This document shows, one piece after another, positions 1-5,430 of a DNA stretch of 21,160 nt. Position numbers and translations under genes: made by a program. The first letter of the stretch is position 1, and each line of letters opens with the position of its first letter. Source of the DNA: a virus. The DNA is taken from positions 1 through 21,160 of IMG/VR virus record IMGVR_UViG_3300033233_000183. One strand, written 5' to 3'. The notes beneath the pieces were generated by a model. It saw only the letters and a list, made by a program, of their open reading frames with translations, had not been told where the DNA came from and did not search any database.

Positions 1-583
1 CCTTAATATCATAAGGAGGATCGAGATACATAAAAGCACCTTTGTTTCCATCCATTAGATAATCATAAGAATAATTCGTTATACGCCATTTTGAAATAAG
101 TTTAGAATACTCTGGAAGTTTCTCAATACCCCTCAATGAAAAATTGCTATTTGATGCTTGTGGAGAAAAGGAAGAACTTTCAGTAAGACCACTAAAAGAA
201 CATTTATTAACAATATAAAACGCTACAGCACGGTCAAAATTTGATGCAGAAATGTCATTAATTTTATCTTTAGAACTAGTAAAAAGTTCTCTAGCAAGTT
301 CTGGAGTAATATGAGCAAGTTTATACCCCGACAGTTCATCTTTTAATTCAGTTCCAAACATCTGAAGTTGTTGCCAGAAGTTTACAAGAGGTTCGTAAAG
401 ATCGTTTACCCAAACATCTAAGAGAGGATACTTTTTGGTGATATGAATTGCAACTGATCCACCACCAATAAATGGTTCTCGGAACTCATCATAATTGCGA
501 AGATCTGGAAAGTAAGGATCCATTTTGACGCAAGCACGGGACTTGCCGCCAGGGTAGCGGCAAGGGGTTTTAAGAGATTTCAT
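1..583 (-). CDS. DNA adenine methyltransferase (Dam/D12 class), 3' end cut by window edge
   Basis: Read directly from the reverse strand, 194 codons are open from the ATG at 583 to the window edge. The protein would transfer a methyl group from S-adenosylmethionine to N6 of adenine in DNA. Visible D12-class motifs are an N-terminal PCRYPGGKSR segment (residues 7-16), the SAM-binding PFIGGGSV segment (about residues 38-45) and the catalytic DPPY near the cut end (about residues 188-191). The remaining C-terminal part lies outside the window. Its ATG overlaps the gp44 stop codon as ATGA, so it is probably translationally coupled to gp44. In T4 the gene after 44 is the clamp-loader small subunit 62; here a methylase occupies that position. 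A likely role is self-modification against host restriction or regulation, but target specificity cannot be read from sequence. The 5' end is richer in GC than its surroundings. Confidence 0.9.
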   Translation of the reverse strand, partial: MKSLKTPCRYPGGKSRACVKMDPYFPDLRNYDEFREPFIGGGSVAIHITKKYPLLDVWVNDLYEPLVNFWQQLQMFGTELKDELSGYKLAHITPELARELFTSSKDKINDISASNFDRAVAFYIVNKCSFSGLTESSSFSPQASNSNFSLRGIEKLPEYSKLISKWRITNYSYDYLMDGNKGAFMYLDPPYDIK

Positions 584-1524
584 TTCCACTCACACTCACA
601 CATAATTTCAGTAAGAGCAGCAAGAAGATTAATTTCTTGATCAGCAACAAAACAAATTTGATACTGATATTTTGCAATTACTAGAACAGCAGCAGGAATA
701 GAAGCAGGCACTAAAACATCATAAAGGGCATCATAAACCCTACGAAGAATAACAGAAGAGTCATTATCAAGATTAGAAACAACCCATTTACGAACTTCCG
801 TGAAGTTCTTCTCTTTGAGACATTTAAGGAGATCATTTACAGATACATCAGAGAACGAGGCAAGAATACCAGAATCAATTTTTCCACCAGTAGAATACCT
901 TTGGCATTCATTTAAAACTCTCCTGAAGTCGGGAAAGTGTTTTGTTACTAGTTCTGCAACAACTTTTTGGTCATACTCAATCCTCTCAGCATCTAAGATG
1001 TTTTGTAGTCTCTTGAAGAAAGACCCTGCCAATTGTGCCTTTTGTTTCCCTTTGATTGTAAAATCAATGACGGCACATCGAGAGTGAAGAGGTTCAATAA
1101 TTTTATTTTTGTAGTTGCAGGTAAAGATAAATCGGCAGTTATTGTAAAATGCCTCAATATTTGCCCTCAAAAGCATTTGAACATCATTGCCAGTATTGTC
1201 TGCCTCATCAATAATAATAACTTTATGTTTAGATGAACCAGTCAAAGATACTGTAGATGCAAAGTTTTTTGCTTGATTTCTCACAGTATCTAAGAACCGA
1301 CCTTCATCAGAACCGTTGATGACATAACAGTCTGCCCCCAGTTCATTACATAGTGCTTTTGCGATTGTTGTTTTACCAATACCAGGAGGTCCAGCAAGAA
1401 GAAGATTTGGAATCTCACCCTTCTCCACAAACTCCTTAAAGGTTTTTTTAGTATCATCAGGAAGAATACAATCATCAATTACTTGAGGACGATATTTTTC
1501 CACAAAAAGAAATTCACTTGTCAT
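580..1524 (-). CDS. 44: clamp loader large subunit (gp44-like AAA+ ATPase)
   Basis: This 314-residue protein matches T4 gp44 (319 residues) in length and motifs. It would be the ATPase of the clamp loader that opens the gp45 ring and places it on primer-template DNA for the replicative polymerase. Visible features are the N-terminal EKYRPQVIDDCILP segment shared with T4, Walker A GPPGIGKT (residues 45-52), Walker B IIIDEAD (about 103-109), and the SRC motif (about 148-150) that supplies the arginine finger in trans. The ending CECEWK resembles the T4 ending CEMQWK. The start ATG has no convincing Shine-Dalgarno sequence and lies in a 17-base element also found at the start of the preceding gene. 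The methylase gene follows with an ATGA overlap. No gp62 gene is visible before the window edge. Confidence 0.97.
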   Translation of the reverse strand: MTSEFLFVEKYRPQVIDDCILPDDTKKTFKEFVEKGEIPNLLLAGPPGIGKTTIAKALCNELGADCYVINGSDEGRFLDTVRNQAKNFASTVSLTGSSKHKVIIIDEADNTGNDVQMLLRANIEAFYNNCRFIFTCNYKNKIIEPLHSRCAVIDFTIKGKQKAQLAGSFFKRLQNILDAERIEYDQKVVAELVTKHFPDFRRVLNECQRYSTGGKIDSGILASFSDVSVNDLLKCLKEKNFTEVRKWVVSNLDNDSSVILRRVYDALYDVLVPASIPAAVLVIAKYQYQICFVADQEINLLAALTEIMCECEWK

Positions 1525-1534
1525 AATTTAGTTT
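1518..1534 (-). repeat. 17-base start-codon element, copy 1 (gp44)
   Basis: On the minus strand AAACTAAATTATGACAA spans the gp44 start codon. The identical 17 bases occur at 1777-1793 around the start of the preceding small gene. It may be a translational operator (inference). Confidence 0.6.
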
Positions 1535-1543
1535 CTCGAAAAT

Positions 1544-1783
1544 TTATTCTTCAATGATTTCACATTTACAAACCTTGGGTGTTTCAATTGAACTCAAGTA
1601 GTCCATATAAAAAACAACCTCACCAATAGAACGTTCTTGAAGTTGTTCTTTTACTCCTTTGATTGAAGTGAATTTATAAGTAGGAGTATCTTCCGCAGCA
1701 ATGGCATTTGGAAATTTTTGATTCATAATATCAAAAGAAGATGTAATTTTAGTCCAATCTTCGTTACTTAGTGTTTTTGTCAT
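1544..1783 (-). CDS. hypothetical protein, 79 residues
   Basis: I do not recognise this protein. It is a 79-residue, slightly acidic soluble protein with no membrane segment or signal peptide, beginning MTKTLSNEDWTKI and ending VCKCEIIEE. It is placed tightly between the Pyr_excise-like gene (stop 3 bases upstream of the ATG) and gp44 (start 20 bases downstream of its stop), so it should be part of the gp45-gp44 replication transcript. Its start codon lies inside the 17-base sequence shared with the gp44 start, which suggests the two are translationally co-regulated. Coding is supported by the tight packing, the correct strand and the shared initiation context. It could be a small replication or host-takeover factor, but nothing in the sequence shows which. 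Confidence 0.75.
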   Translation of the reverse strand: MTKTLSNEDWTKITSSFDIMNQKFPNAIAAEDTPTYKFTSIKGVKEQLQERSIGEVVFYMDYLSSIETPKVCKCEIIEE

Positions 1784-1793
1784 AATTTAGTTT
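1777..1793 (-). repeat. 17-base start-codon element, copy 2 (79-residue gene)
   Basis: On the minus strand AAACTAAATTATGACAA overlaps both the stop codon of the upstream gene (TAA at 1787-1789) and the ATG of the 79-residue gene. It is identical to the copy at the gp44 start. Confidence 0.6.
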
Positions 1794-2302
1794 ATCCATT
1801 CAGGTTTTCGGTTTGGCATACGAAGATAATTAGATGCAACCCAAGGTTTGGATGCAATGTATATCTTGTAAGCAGTAAAAGTGTCAATGCTGTCGTCAAG
1901 TTTATACTCATCTGGCATAGCACGGGCAAATGGTGTTACATTAGTAATCTTCCCTTTGGGGAAAAGGTAGTAGGCATCCACAAGAGTTTTGTAACAGGAG
2001 TGAGTTTTATTATACCTCAAGGAGTATTCATCACACAAGTTCATACCCCACTTGATTAACCAGTAGGCATTATCAATAGTCTTTGATGCCCATTGGGTGC
2101 AGGGATGATTGCGAAAGGCACCCTTCTCGGTCTTGTAGGGTGTGCCATCGGTCTTAGGGAGGGTTCCGTATCCGTGTCCCCACTTCTCTGATGCCACGAT
2201 AGAAAGCATTTGACAGCACTCAAGAGGCATTTTTACTATGTGTTTGTCAGGAAGTACAATTGCACTTTCTGCCGGGAATTCACTTGTGGCAAAAATGTTC
2301 AT
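1787..2302 (-). CDS. Pyr_excise-like conserved phage protein, 171 residues
   Basis: The first ATG gives MNIFATSEFPAESAIVLPDKH; a longer reading would need a TTG four codons upstream and is less likely. The pattern MNIF-x-SE, DKHIVKMPLE, the HPCTQWA segment, a Trp-rich helix followed by EYSLRY and a late PDEYK is one I associate with a widespread phage family grouped with pyrimidine-dimer DNA glycosylases (Pyr_excise, PF03013, the family of T4 endonuclease V). If so it may repair UV damage, which would suit a phage of sunlit water. The assignment rests on remembered patterns, not a search, and glycosylase activity is not shown by the sequence. It lies between gp45 and gp44; a long hairpin separates it from gp45. 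Bases of about 2080-2180 are noticeably GC-richer than neighbours. Confidence 0.65.
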   Translation of the reverse strand: MNIFATSEFPAESAIVLPDKHIVKMPLECCQMLSIVASEKWGHGYGTLPKTDGTPYKTEKGAFRNHPCTQWASKTIDNAYWLIKWGMNLCDEYSLRYNKTHSCYKTLVDAYYLFPKGKITNVTPFARAMPDEYKLDDSIDTFTAYKIYIASKPWVASNYLRMPNRKPEWIN

Positions 2303-2334
2303 AATAATTTGCAAGTTTTCTTAACTTATCAATT

Positions 2335-2359
2335 GTAGCATTCTTTCAAAGAATGCTAC
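2335..2359 (-). other. perfect 11-bp hairpin between gp45 and the next gene
   Basis: Two inverted 11-base arms (GTAGCATTCTT and its complement) flank a three-base loop. It lies 9 bases after the gp45 stop codon. Neither strand has a T-run after it, so it does not look like a standard rho-independent terminator. It could be an RNA processing or stability element at the gp45 3' end, or an attenuator. Confidence 0.6.
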
Positions 2360-2367
2360 ACAGATGT

Positions 2368-3054
2368 TCACTCAAAAGTTGAATCTGGTTCGAGAGCAAT
2401 ATAATAGTTTAGATCATAATCTTTACTGCTAAATTTAGAAAGAAGTTGTTTAGAAATTGTTACATCATAAGTTCCAGAAATAACTTTAATGTTATCAACT
2501 TTAAAATTGAAAGTAAAATTATGATTAGTTTCTCCAACTACAATAGAGAAATCGTTTGAAGTAGTGTTTTGCTTGTCTCGAACTACTAATCGAACAACTC
2601 CATTTTCACCGATAGCTGAAAAATCATCCAAATCATAAATTGCTGCAGCTCTTTGCAATTGTTTCATCTGAGAAGTATCGAGAGTAAAGATTACATCTTG
2701 ACTTGGAAGTACCAACTCTTTTTCCGGAGGACTAACAATTACTGAAGGATCTGAAAAGAAATACTTAGTTTTTGATTTTCCTTCTTTGAAGTAAACAAAA
2801 TTTTCATTTTCAAAATTAAGTTCAGGTTGATTATAAAGATCAATTCCATTTAGAAATTGATTGAGATCATAAATTCCAAAGTCTTTAGAAAATTCTTCTT
2901 CTACGATTGCTTCAGCAAGAATATTTTTTGCAACAGAAATAGTACGAATCCTATTCCCAGACTTAAAAAGAATTGATTGATTAATGGACGAAAAATTCTT
3001 TAGGATGTCAAGAGTAGTTTTAGAAAATTTCATAACGTTATCAGATAATTTCAT
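2368..3054 (-). CDS. 45: sliding clamp (gp45-like DNA polymerase processivity factor)
   Basis: This 228-residue protein has the length of T4 gp45. It forms a ring that tethers the replicative polymerase to DNA and, in T4, also activates late transcription. The N-terminus, the AIYDLDDF-like and IYDLNQFL stretches, and the ending YYIALEPDSTFE resemble T4 gp45 (ending VVALEADSTHDF). Start choice is uncertain. The first ATG gives MKLSDNVMKFSKTT; an ATG seven codons later (base 3033) gives MKFSKTTLDILKNF, which aligns without gaps to the T4 start MKLSKDTTALLKNF. The first ATG has the ATTATGA context of its neighbours; neither has a clear Shine-Dalgarno sequence. It follows the DUF3310-like gene by 5 bases and is probably driven by the consensus promoter at 3443-3471. 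Confidence 0.95.
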   Translation of the reverse strand: MKLSDNVMKFSKTTLDILKNFSSINQSILFKSGNRIRTISVAKNILAEAIVEEEFSKDFGIYDLNQFLNGIDLYNQPELNFENENFVYFKEGKSKTKYFFSDPSVIVSPPEKELVLPSQDVIFTLDTSQMKQLQRAAAIYDLDDFSAIGENGVVRLVVRDKQNTTSNDFSIVVGETNHNFTFNFKVDNIKVISGTYDVTISKQLLSKFSSKDYDLNYYIALEPDSTFE

Positions 3055-3059
3055 AATAA

Positions 3060-3389
3060 TCAGCGATTGAATTCAGAGAGTCCATTATCTTTACGAGTAT
3101 AATGCCCGTCAAAGTGGAGAAGTAGCATAGCATAGTGAATGACTTTCATCAAGTCACGCTTATTGCGTCCATCCTTGTCACCATAACGAGAACCATACTT
3201 CAGAATGTTTGCCTGACAGAAACCTGTTGCCAACTTCTTTGCTGCCATCAAGTCAATAGTCTGGATGTCGGCATAACCATCACTGTCACCACAATAGTGT
3301 CCGTGATAGGTAGTAGTCACATAATCTTCAACATCCTTGAGGATTTTATCTTCGTTGTATTTCCAAAGATGATTTTTTTTATCAGTCAT
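3060..3389 (-). CDS. DUF3310-like protein, 109 residues
   Basis: Start chosen at the ATG giving MTDKKNHLWKYNEDKIL. An in-frame TTG at 3443 would lie in the promoter -10 box and is rejected. The core has a GYADIQTIDLM stretch, then FCQANILKYGSRYG, then a helix ending VIHYAMLLLHFDGHY. This 'IQ-x-IDL ... NI-KY-xRYG-K-G-N ... DL-KV-HY' pattern is how I remember DUF3310 (PF11753), a small domain common in phages and sometimes labelled a nucleotide kinase, without proven activity here. The start codon overlaps the stop of a 13-codon upstream ORF in the arrangement TTATGA and lacks its own good ribosome site, suggesting translational coupling. It is the first full gene of the gp45-gp44 transcript. 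Confidence 0.75.
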   Translation of the reverse strand: MTDKKNHLWKYNEDKILKDVEDYVTTTYHGHYCGDSDGYADIQTIDLMAAKKLATGFCQANILKYGSRYGDKDGRNKRDLMKVIHYAMLLLHFDGHYTRKDNGLSEFNR

Positions 3390-3427
3390 AATAGCAGGAT
3401 TTTTTGTAATAAAGGAGGAGAAGTCAT
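3386..3427 (-). CDS. 13-residue upstream ORF (putative leader peptide)
   Basis: A strong Shine-Dalgarno sequence (GGGGGAGG) is followed six bases later by an ATG opening a 13-codon reading frame, MTSPPLLQKILLL. Its TGA overlaps the ATG of the DUF3310-like gene. Translation of this leader could deliver ribosomes to the next start. The leader also contains CTCCTCC (3414-3420 on the plus strand as GGAGGAG), able to pair with GGGGAGG (3434-3440) and hide the ribosome site. The promoter just upstream would start RNA at about 3434-3438, so part of the Shine-Dalgarno may be missing from that transcript. No experimental support; could be fortuitous. Confidence 0.45.
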   Translation of the reverse strand: MTSPPLLQKILLL

Positions 3428-3442
3428 AATTAACCTCCCCCA

Positions 3443-3471
3443 ATTATATCAGAATACTGGTGAGTTGTCAA
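3443..3471 (-). promoter_or_regulatory. consensus sigma70-type promoter for the gp45 block
   Basis: On the minus strand TTGACA (3466-3471), a 17-base spacer and TATAAT (3443-3448) match the bacterial consensus at all twelve positions. The bases TGA before the -10 box also form an extended -10. The promoter lies in the last codons of the CobS-like gene, whose TGA stop abuts TATAAT. It would be read by host polymerase early in infection. Confidence 0.85.
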
Positions 3472-4585
3472 GCAACTCAATAGTCAGTTCAGGAGTTTCG
3501 GAAGGCATTACAAAATCGGCATCAATCTTGTCATAAAGTTCCAAGAAGGCAGTTTTGGTTTCATCATCAAAACGATTGATACAAACCTGAATTGCCTTTC
3601 CCTTATCACCAAAGATGCTGTAGGCACGAATGATATGAACCAATCGGCGGGTGCTAATGATTTCCTCAATACCACCATCATAAAAGGTCTTACGGATTAC
3701 ATCCCCCCAATCTGCTAACCGCTTGCAGAAATCATCAATCTCAGTCAAACCCAGAGATGCTGCGATGCCCTGAAGAATTTTGATTTCAGTAGCAGCAACA
3801 GGATAGGGTTGCTCAAAGGTCACGCAGAAACGCTCTAGGAACGCTTCGTTGAGCACGTTGGTGCCGATGAACCTACCGTCCTCGGAACCCTTGCCCTTGG
3901 TGTTTGCGGTGGCAATCACGTTGAATCCGGGAGCGGGTTTGACGAACCGTCCGATTTTTTTCAGGAACACACCCTTACCTTCCAGAATGGATTGCAGGCA
4001 CAGGATTTTATTGGAAGCCAGGTCAACCTCATCCAGAAGCAATACGGCACCACGCTCAAGTGCCTCAATCACAGGACCATTGTGCCAGGCAGTTTCGCCA
4101 TTCACAAGACGGAAACCACCAATCAAATCATCCTCATCAGTTTCAATAGTAACATTCACACGAATGAGTTCTCGATTCAGTTGAGCACACGCTTGCTCAA
4201 CACTGAACGTTTTACCATTACCCGAAAGACCCGTAATGAACGTAGGATAAAATAGACGGGACTGAAGAATTTTTTTAACATCAACAAAACTACCAAACTT
4301 GACGAAGGTATCATCTTTATCGGGAATAAGGTTTTGGCGAACTTCAGGAAGAACTGACACAGAATTATAATTACGCTCAATTTCTTCTACTTTCTCTTGA
4401 GTCACTTCAAGATTCCAACGACCGCGAGAAACTTTATATTGAGAAAGTTTATTACTTATGGTTTGATAATTAATACCCCTAGAGGCACAAAACCCTTTGA
4501 GGTCACCAGAAGTAATTTCTGGACCATAAAGTTCTTGAATACTTGCAATTAGTTGTTCGTCATTCACAGAAGATTTGCGAGACAT
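3449..4585 (-). CDS. cobS: CobS-like / MoxR-type AAA+ ATPase
   Basis: This 378-residue AAA+ protein resembles CobS, the ATPase of aerobic cobaltochelatase, a gene often reported in T4-like cyanophages. Visible motifs are Walker A GLSGNGKT (residues 119-126), the MoxR/CobS-type segment DDLIGGFRLVNG (about 152-163), Walker B VLLLDEVD (181-188), sensor-1 ATANT (about 225-229), and LNEAFLERF with a probable arginine finger (R252). Residues about 12-60 look like a helix-turn-helix-type domain ahead of the ATPase core. The CobT-like partner lies three genes upstream on the same strand, so the two probably act as a MoxR/VWA pair. No CobN-like chelatase subunit is in the window, so a role in B12 synthesis is an inference from family names only. 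A stretch inside the AAA+ core (about 3841-3960) has 67 G+C in 120 bases, well above the flanks. A TATAAT box precedes the gene. Confidence 0.88.
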   Translation of the reverse strand: MSRKSSVNDEQLIASIQELYGPEITSGDLKGFCASRGINYQTISNKLSQYKVSRGRWNLEVTQEKVEEIERNYNSVSVLPEVRQNLIPDKDDTFVKFGSFVDVKKILQSRLFYPTFITGLSGNGKTFSVEQACAQLNRELIRVNVTIETDEDDLIGGFRLVNGETAWHNGPVIEALERGAVLLLDEVDLASNKILCLQSILEGKGVFLKKIGRFVKPAPGFNVIATANTKGKGSEDGRFIGTNVLNEAFLERFCVTFEQPYPVAATEIKILQGIAASLGLTEIDDFCKRLADWGDVIRKTFYDGGIEEIISTRRLVHIIRAYSIFGDKGKAIQVCINRFDDETKTAFLELYDKIDADFVMPSETPELTIELLDNSPVF

Positions 4586-4618
4586 AATCTAGTTAGGTGG
4601 TTTTGTTTAACTGAAGTA

Positions 4619-4624
4619 ATTATA
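4619..4624 (-). promoter_or_regulatory. -10 box upstream of the CobS-like gene
   Basis: TATAAT on the minus strand, 34 bases before the ATG and directly after a terminator T-run. No acceptable -35 hexamer is present at 16-18 bases. The context TTGTATAAT-(T)ACTT recurs at 7618-7623 before the CobT-like gene. Confidence 0.5.
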
Positions 4625-4628
4625 CAAT

Positions 4629-4652
4629 AAAAAAGGGGGTCATGGGACCCCC
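4629..4652 (-). terminator. rho-independent terminator after the 64-residue gene
   Basis: A seven-base-pair GC-rich stem (GGGGGTC paired with GACCCCC), a four-base loop and a following run of T on the minus strand lie 11 bases after the stop of the 64-residue gene. It separates the late-type internal-protein unit from the CobS-like gene. Confidence 0.85.
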
Positions 4653-4663
4653 AGTGGACAGTT

Positions 4664-4858
4664 TTAGGATTGGACCTGCTGGTTTCGCAGTTTATCTATG
4701 TACTCAAGACTTGCACAATGACCCTTATAACCAGGATAATATTCATTCACCATAGCAGGAATACCCATAGCAGTAATCGCACTATAACACTTCACCCAAA
4801 CTTCTTTGGTGTCGTGATTTACTACGTGTTCTAATTTCAATTTGTTAGTCTTTTTCAT
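4664..4858 (-). CDS. hypothetical protein, 64 residues
   Basis: I do not recognise this protein. It begins MKKTNKLKLEHVVNHDTKEV and contains VKCYSAITAMGIPAMVNEYYPGY; the centre is mildly hydrophobic but too short to call a membrane segment. The ATG at 4858 is preferred over a GTG at 4897 that would overlap the upstream gene more deeply. It overlaps the end of the 185-residue gene by 14 bases in another frame, so it is probably co-transcribed and translationally coupled. A strong terminator follows, ending this small unit. Coding support comes from strand, overlap and terminator placement rather than homology. Confidence 0.65.
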   Translation of the reverse strand: MKKTNKLKLEHVVNHDTKEVWVKCYSAITAMGIPAMVNEYYPGYKGHCASLEYIDKLRNQQVQS

Positions 4859-5402
4859 AAGTGAATGTTTTGTTTTTGACTTTTGTATCAAACTCACCAG
4901 TTCTTCCTGGTTTCATTTTTCCAACTCCAGCATTCTTACCTTTACCAGGCCAAGATGTTTTGGATGTTCCTTTCAGTGTAGCAGATCCTTTTGGTTTTCT
5001 TTGAATCAATACAGAATCTTGGTCGTCCTTGGATGAACCTTTTACATTATGCTTTTGCTTTAATCCACCTTCGGTTCCAAGTTTCTCAATCGTCTTCTTA
5101 AAGGTTTTCTTACCCATTTTACCAGAAGAAACTACATGAGATTTTTCACCCACTTTTTTCTCATCTGGAGTTCCTGGGTTTTCGGTATATCTTCCAGATA
5201 CTTTTGTTGGACCTGGAAGACCGGCACCTCTAATTCTCCTTTCGGTTCTTGAAGACCTTTCTTTGTTTTCTTTTTTTGATTTGTCACCTCTCTGCCCAGA
5301 GAGAATTGCCATCCCACCCTTTTCAGACTTACTCATTACGCGAGTAATAGAAGTCTCTTGGATAGAGTAGCATTCTACCACAAATTCGTTAAAAGTTTTC
5401 AT
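4845..5402 (-). CDS. putative internal head protein with capsid-targeting sequence, 185 residues
   Basis: The ATG at 5402 gives MKTFNEFVVECYSIQE. This matches the capsid-targeting sequence of the T4 internal proteins (MKTYQEFIAEA in IPI and IPIII) at M, K, T, E, F and the cleavage-site E, with conservative changes elsewhere. In T4 that peptide directs proteins into the prohead and is cut after E10 by gp21. The rest is basic: I count 43 Lys+Arg against 21 Asp+Glu, rich in Gly and Ser and apparently without hydrophobic core segments, similar in size to T4 IPIII (193 residues). An AATAAATA late-type promoter stands 21 bases before the ATG. A longer reading from a TTG at 5414 is rejected because the ATG start restores the targeting sequence. 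Inferred role: packaged with DNA and injected into the host. Its body is not one I can assign to a family. Confidence 0.8.
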   Translation of the reverse strand: MKTFNEFVVECYSIQETSITRVMSKSEKGGMAILSGQRGDKSKKENKERSSRTERRIRGAGLPGPTKVSGRYTENPGTPDEKKVGEKSHVVSSGKMGKKTFKKTIEKLGTEGGLKQKHNVKGSSKDDQDSVLIQRKPKGSATLKGTSKTSWPGKGKNAGVGKMKPGRTGEFDTKVKNKTFTYEKD

Positions 5403-5422
5403 TTTTATAAACAATTTTTAAT

Positions 5423-5430
5423 TATTTATT
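5423..5430 (-). promoter_or_regulatory. late-type promoter for the internal-protein gene
   Basis: AATAAATA on the minus strand, overlapping the stop codon of the CobT-like gene by one base and 21 bases before the next ATG. It is the only late-type octamer I found in the accessory island. Confidence 0.6.

Noticed and set aside
3390-3443. TTG start extending the DUF3310-like gene by 18 codons
   Set aside because: The TTG lies in the promoter -10 region and the extension occupies the leader ORF in another frame.
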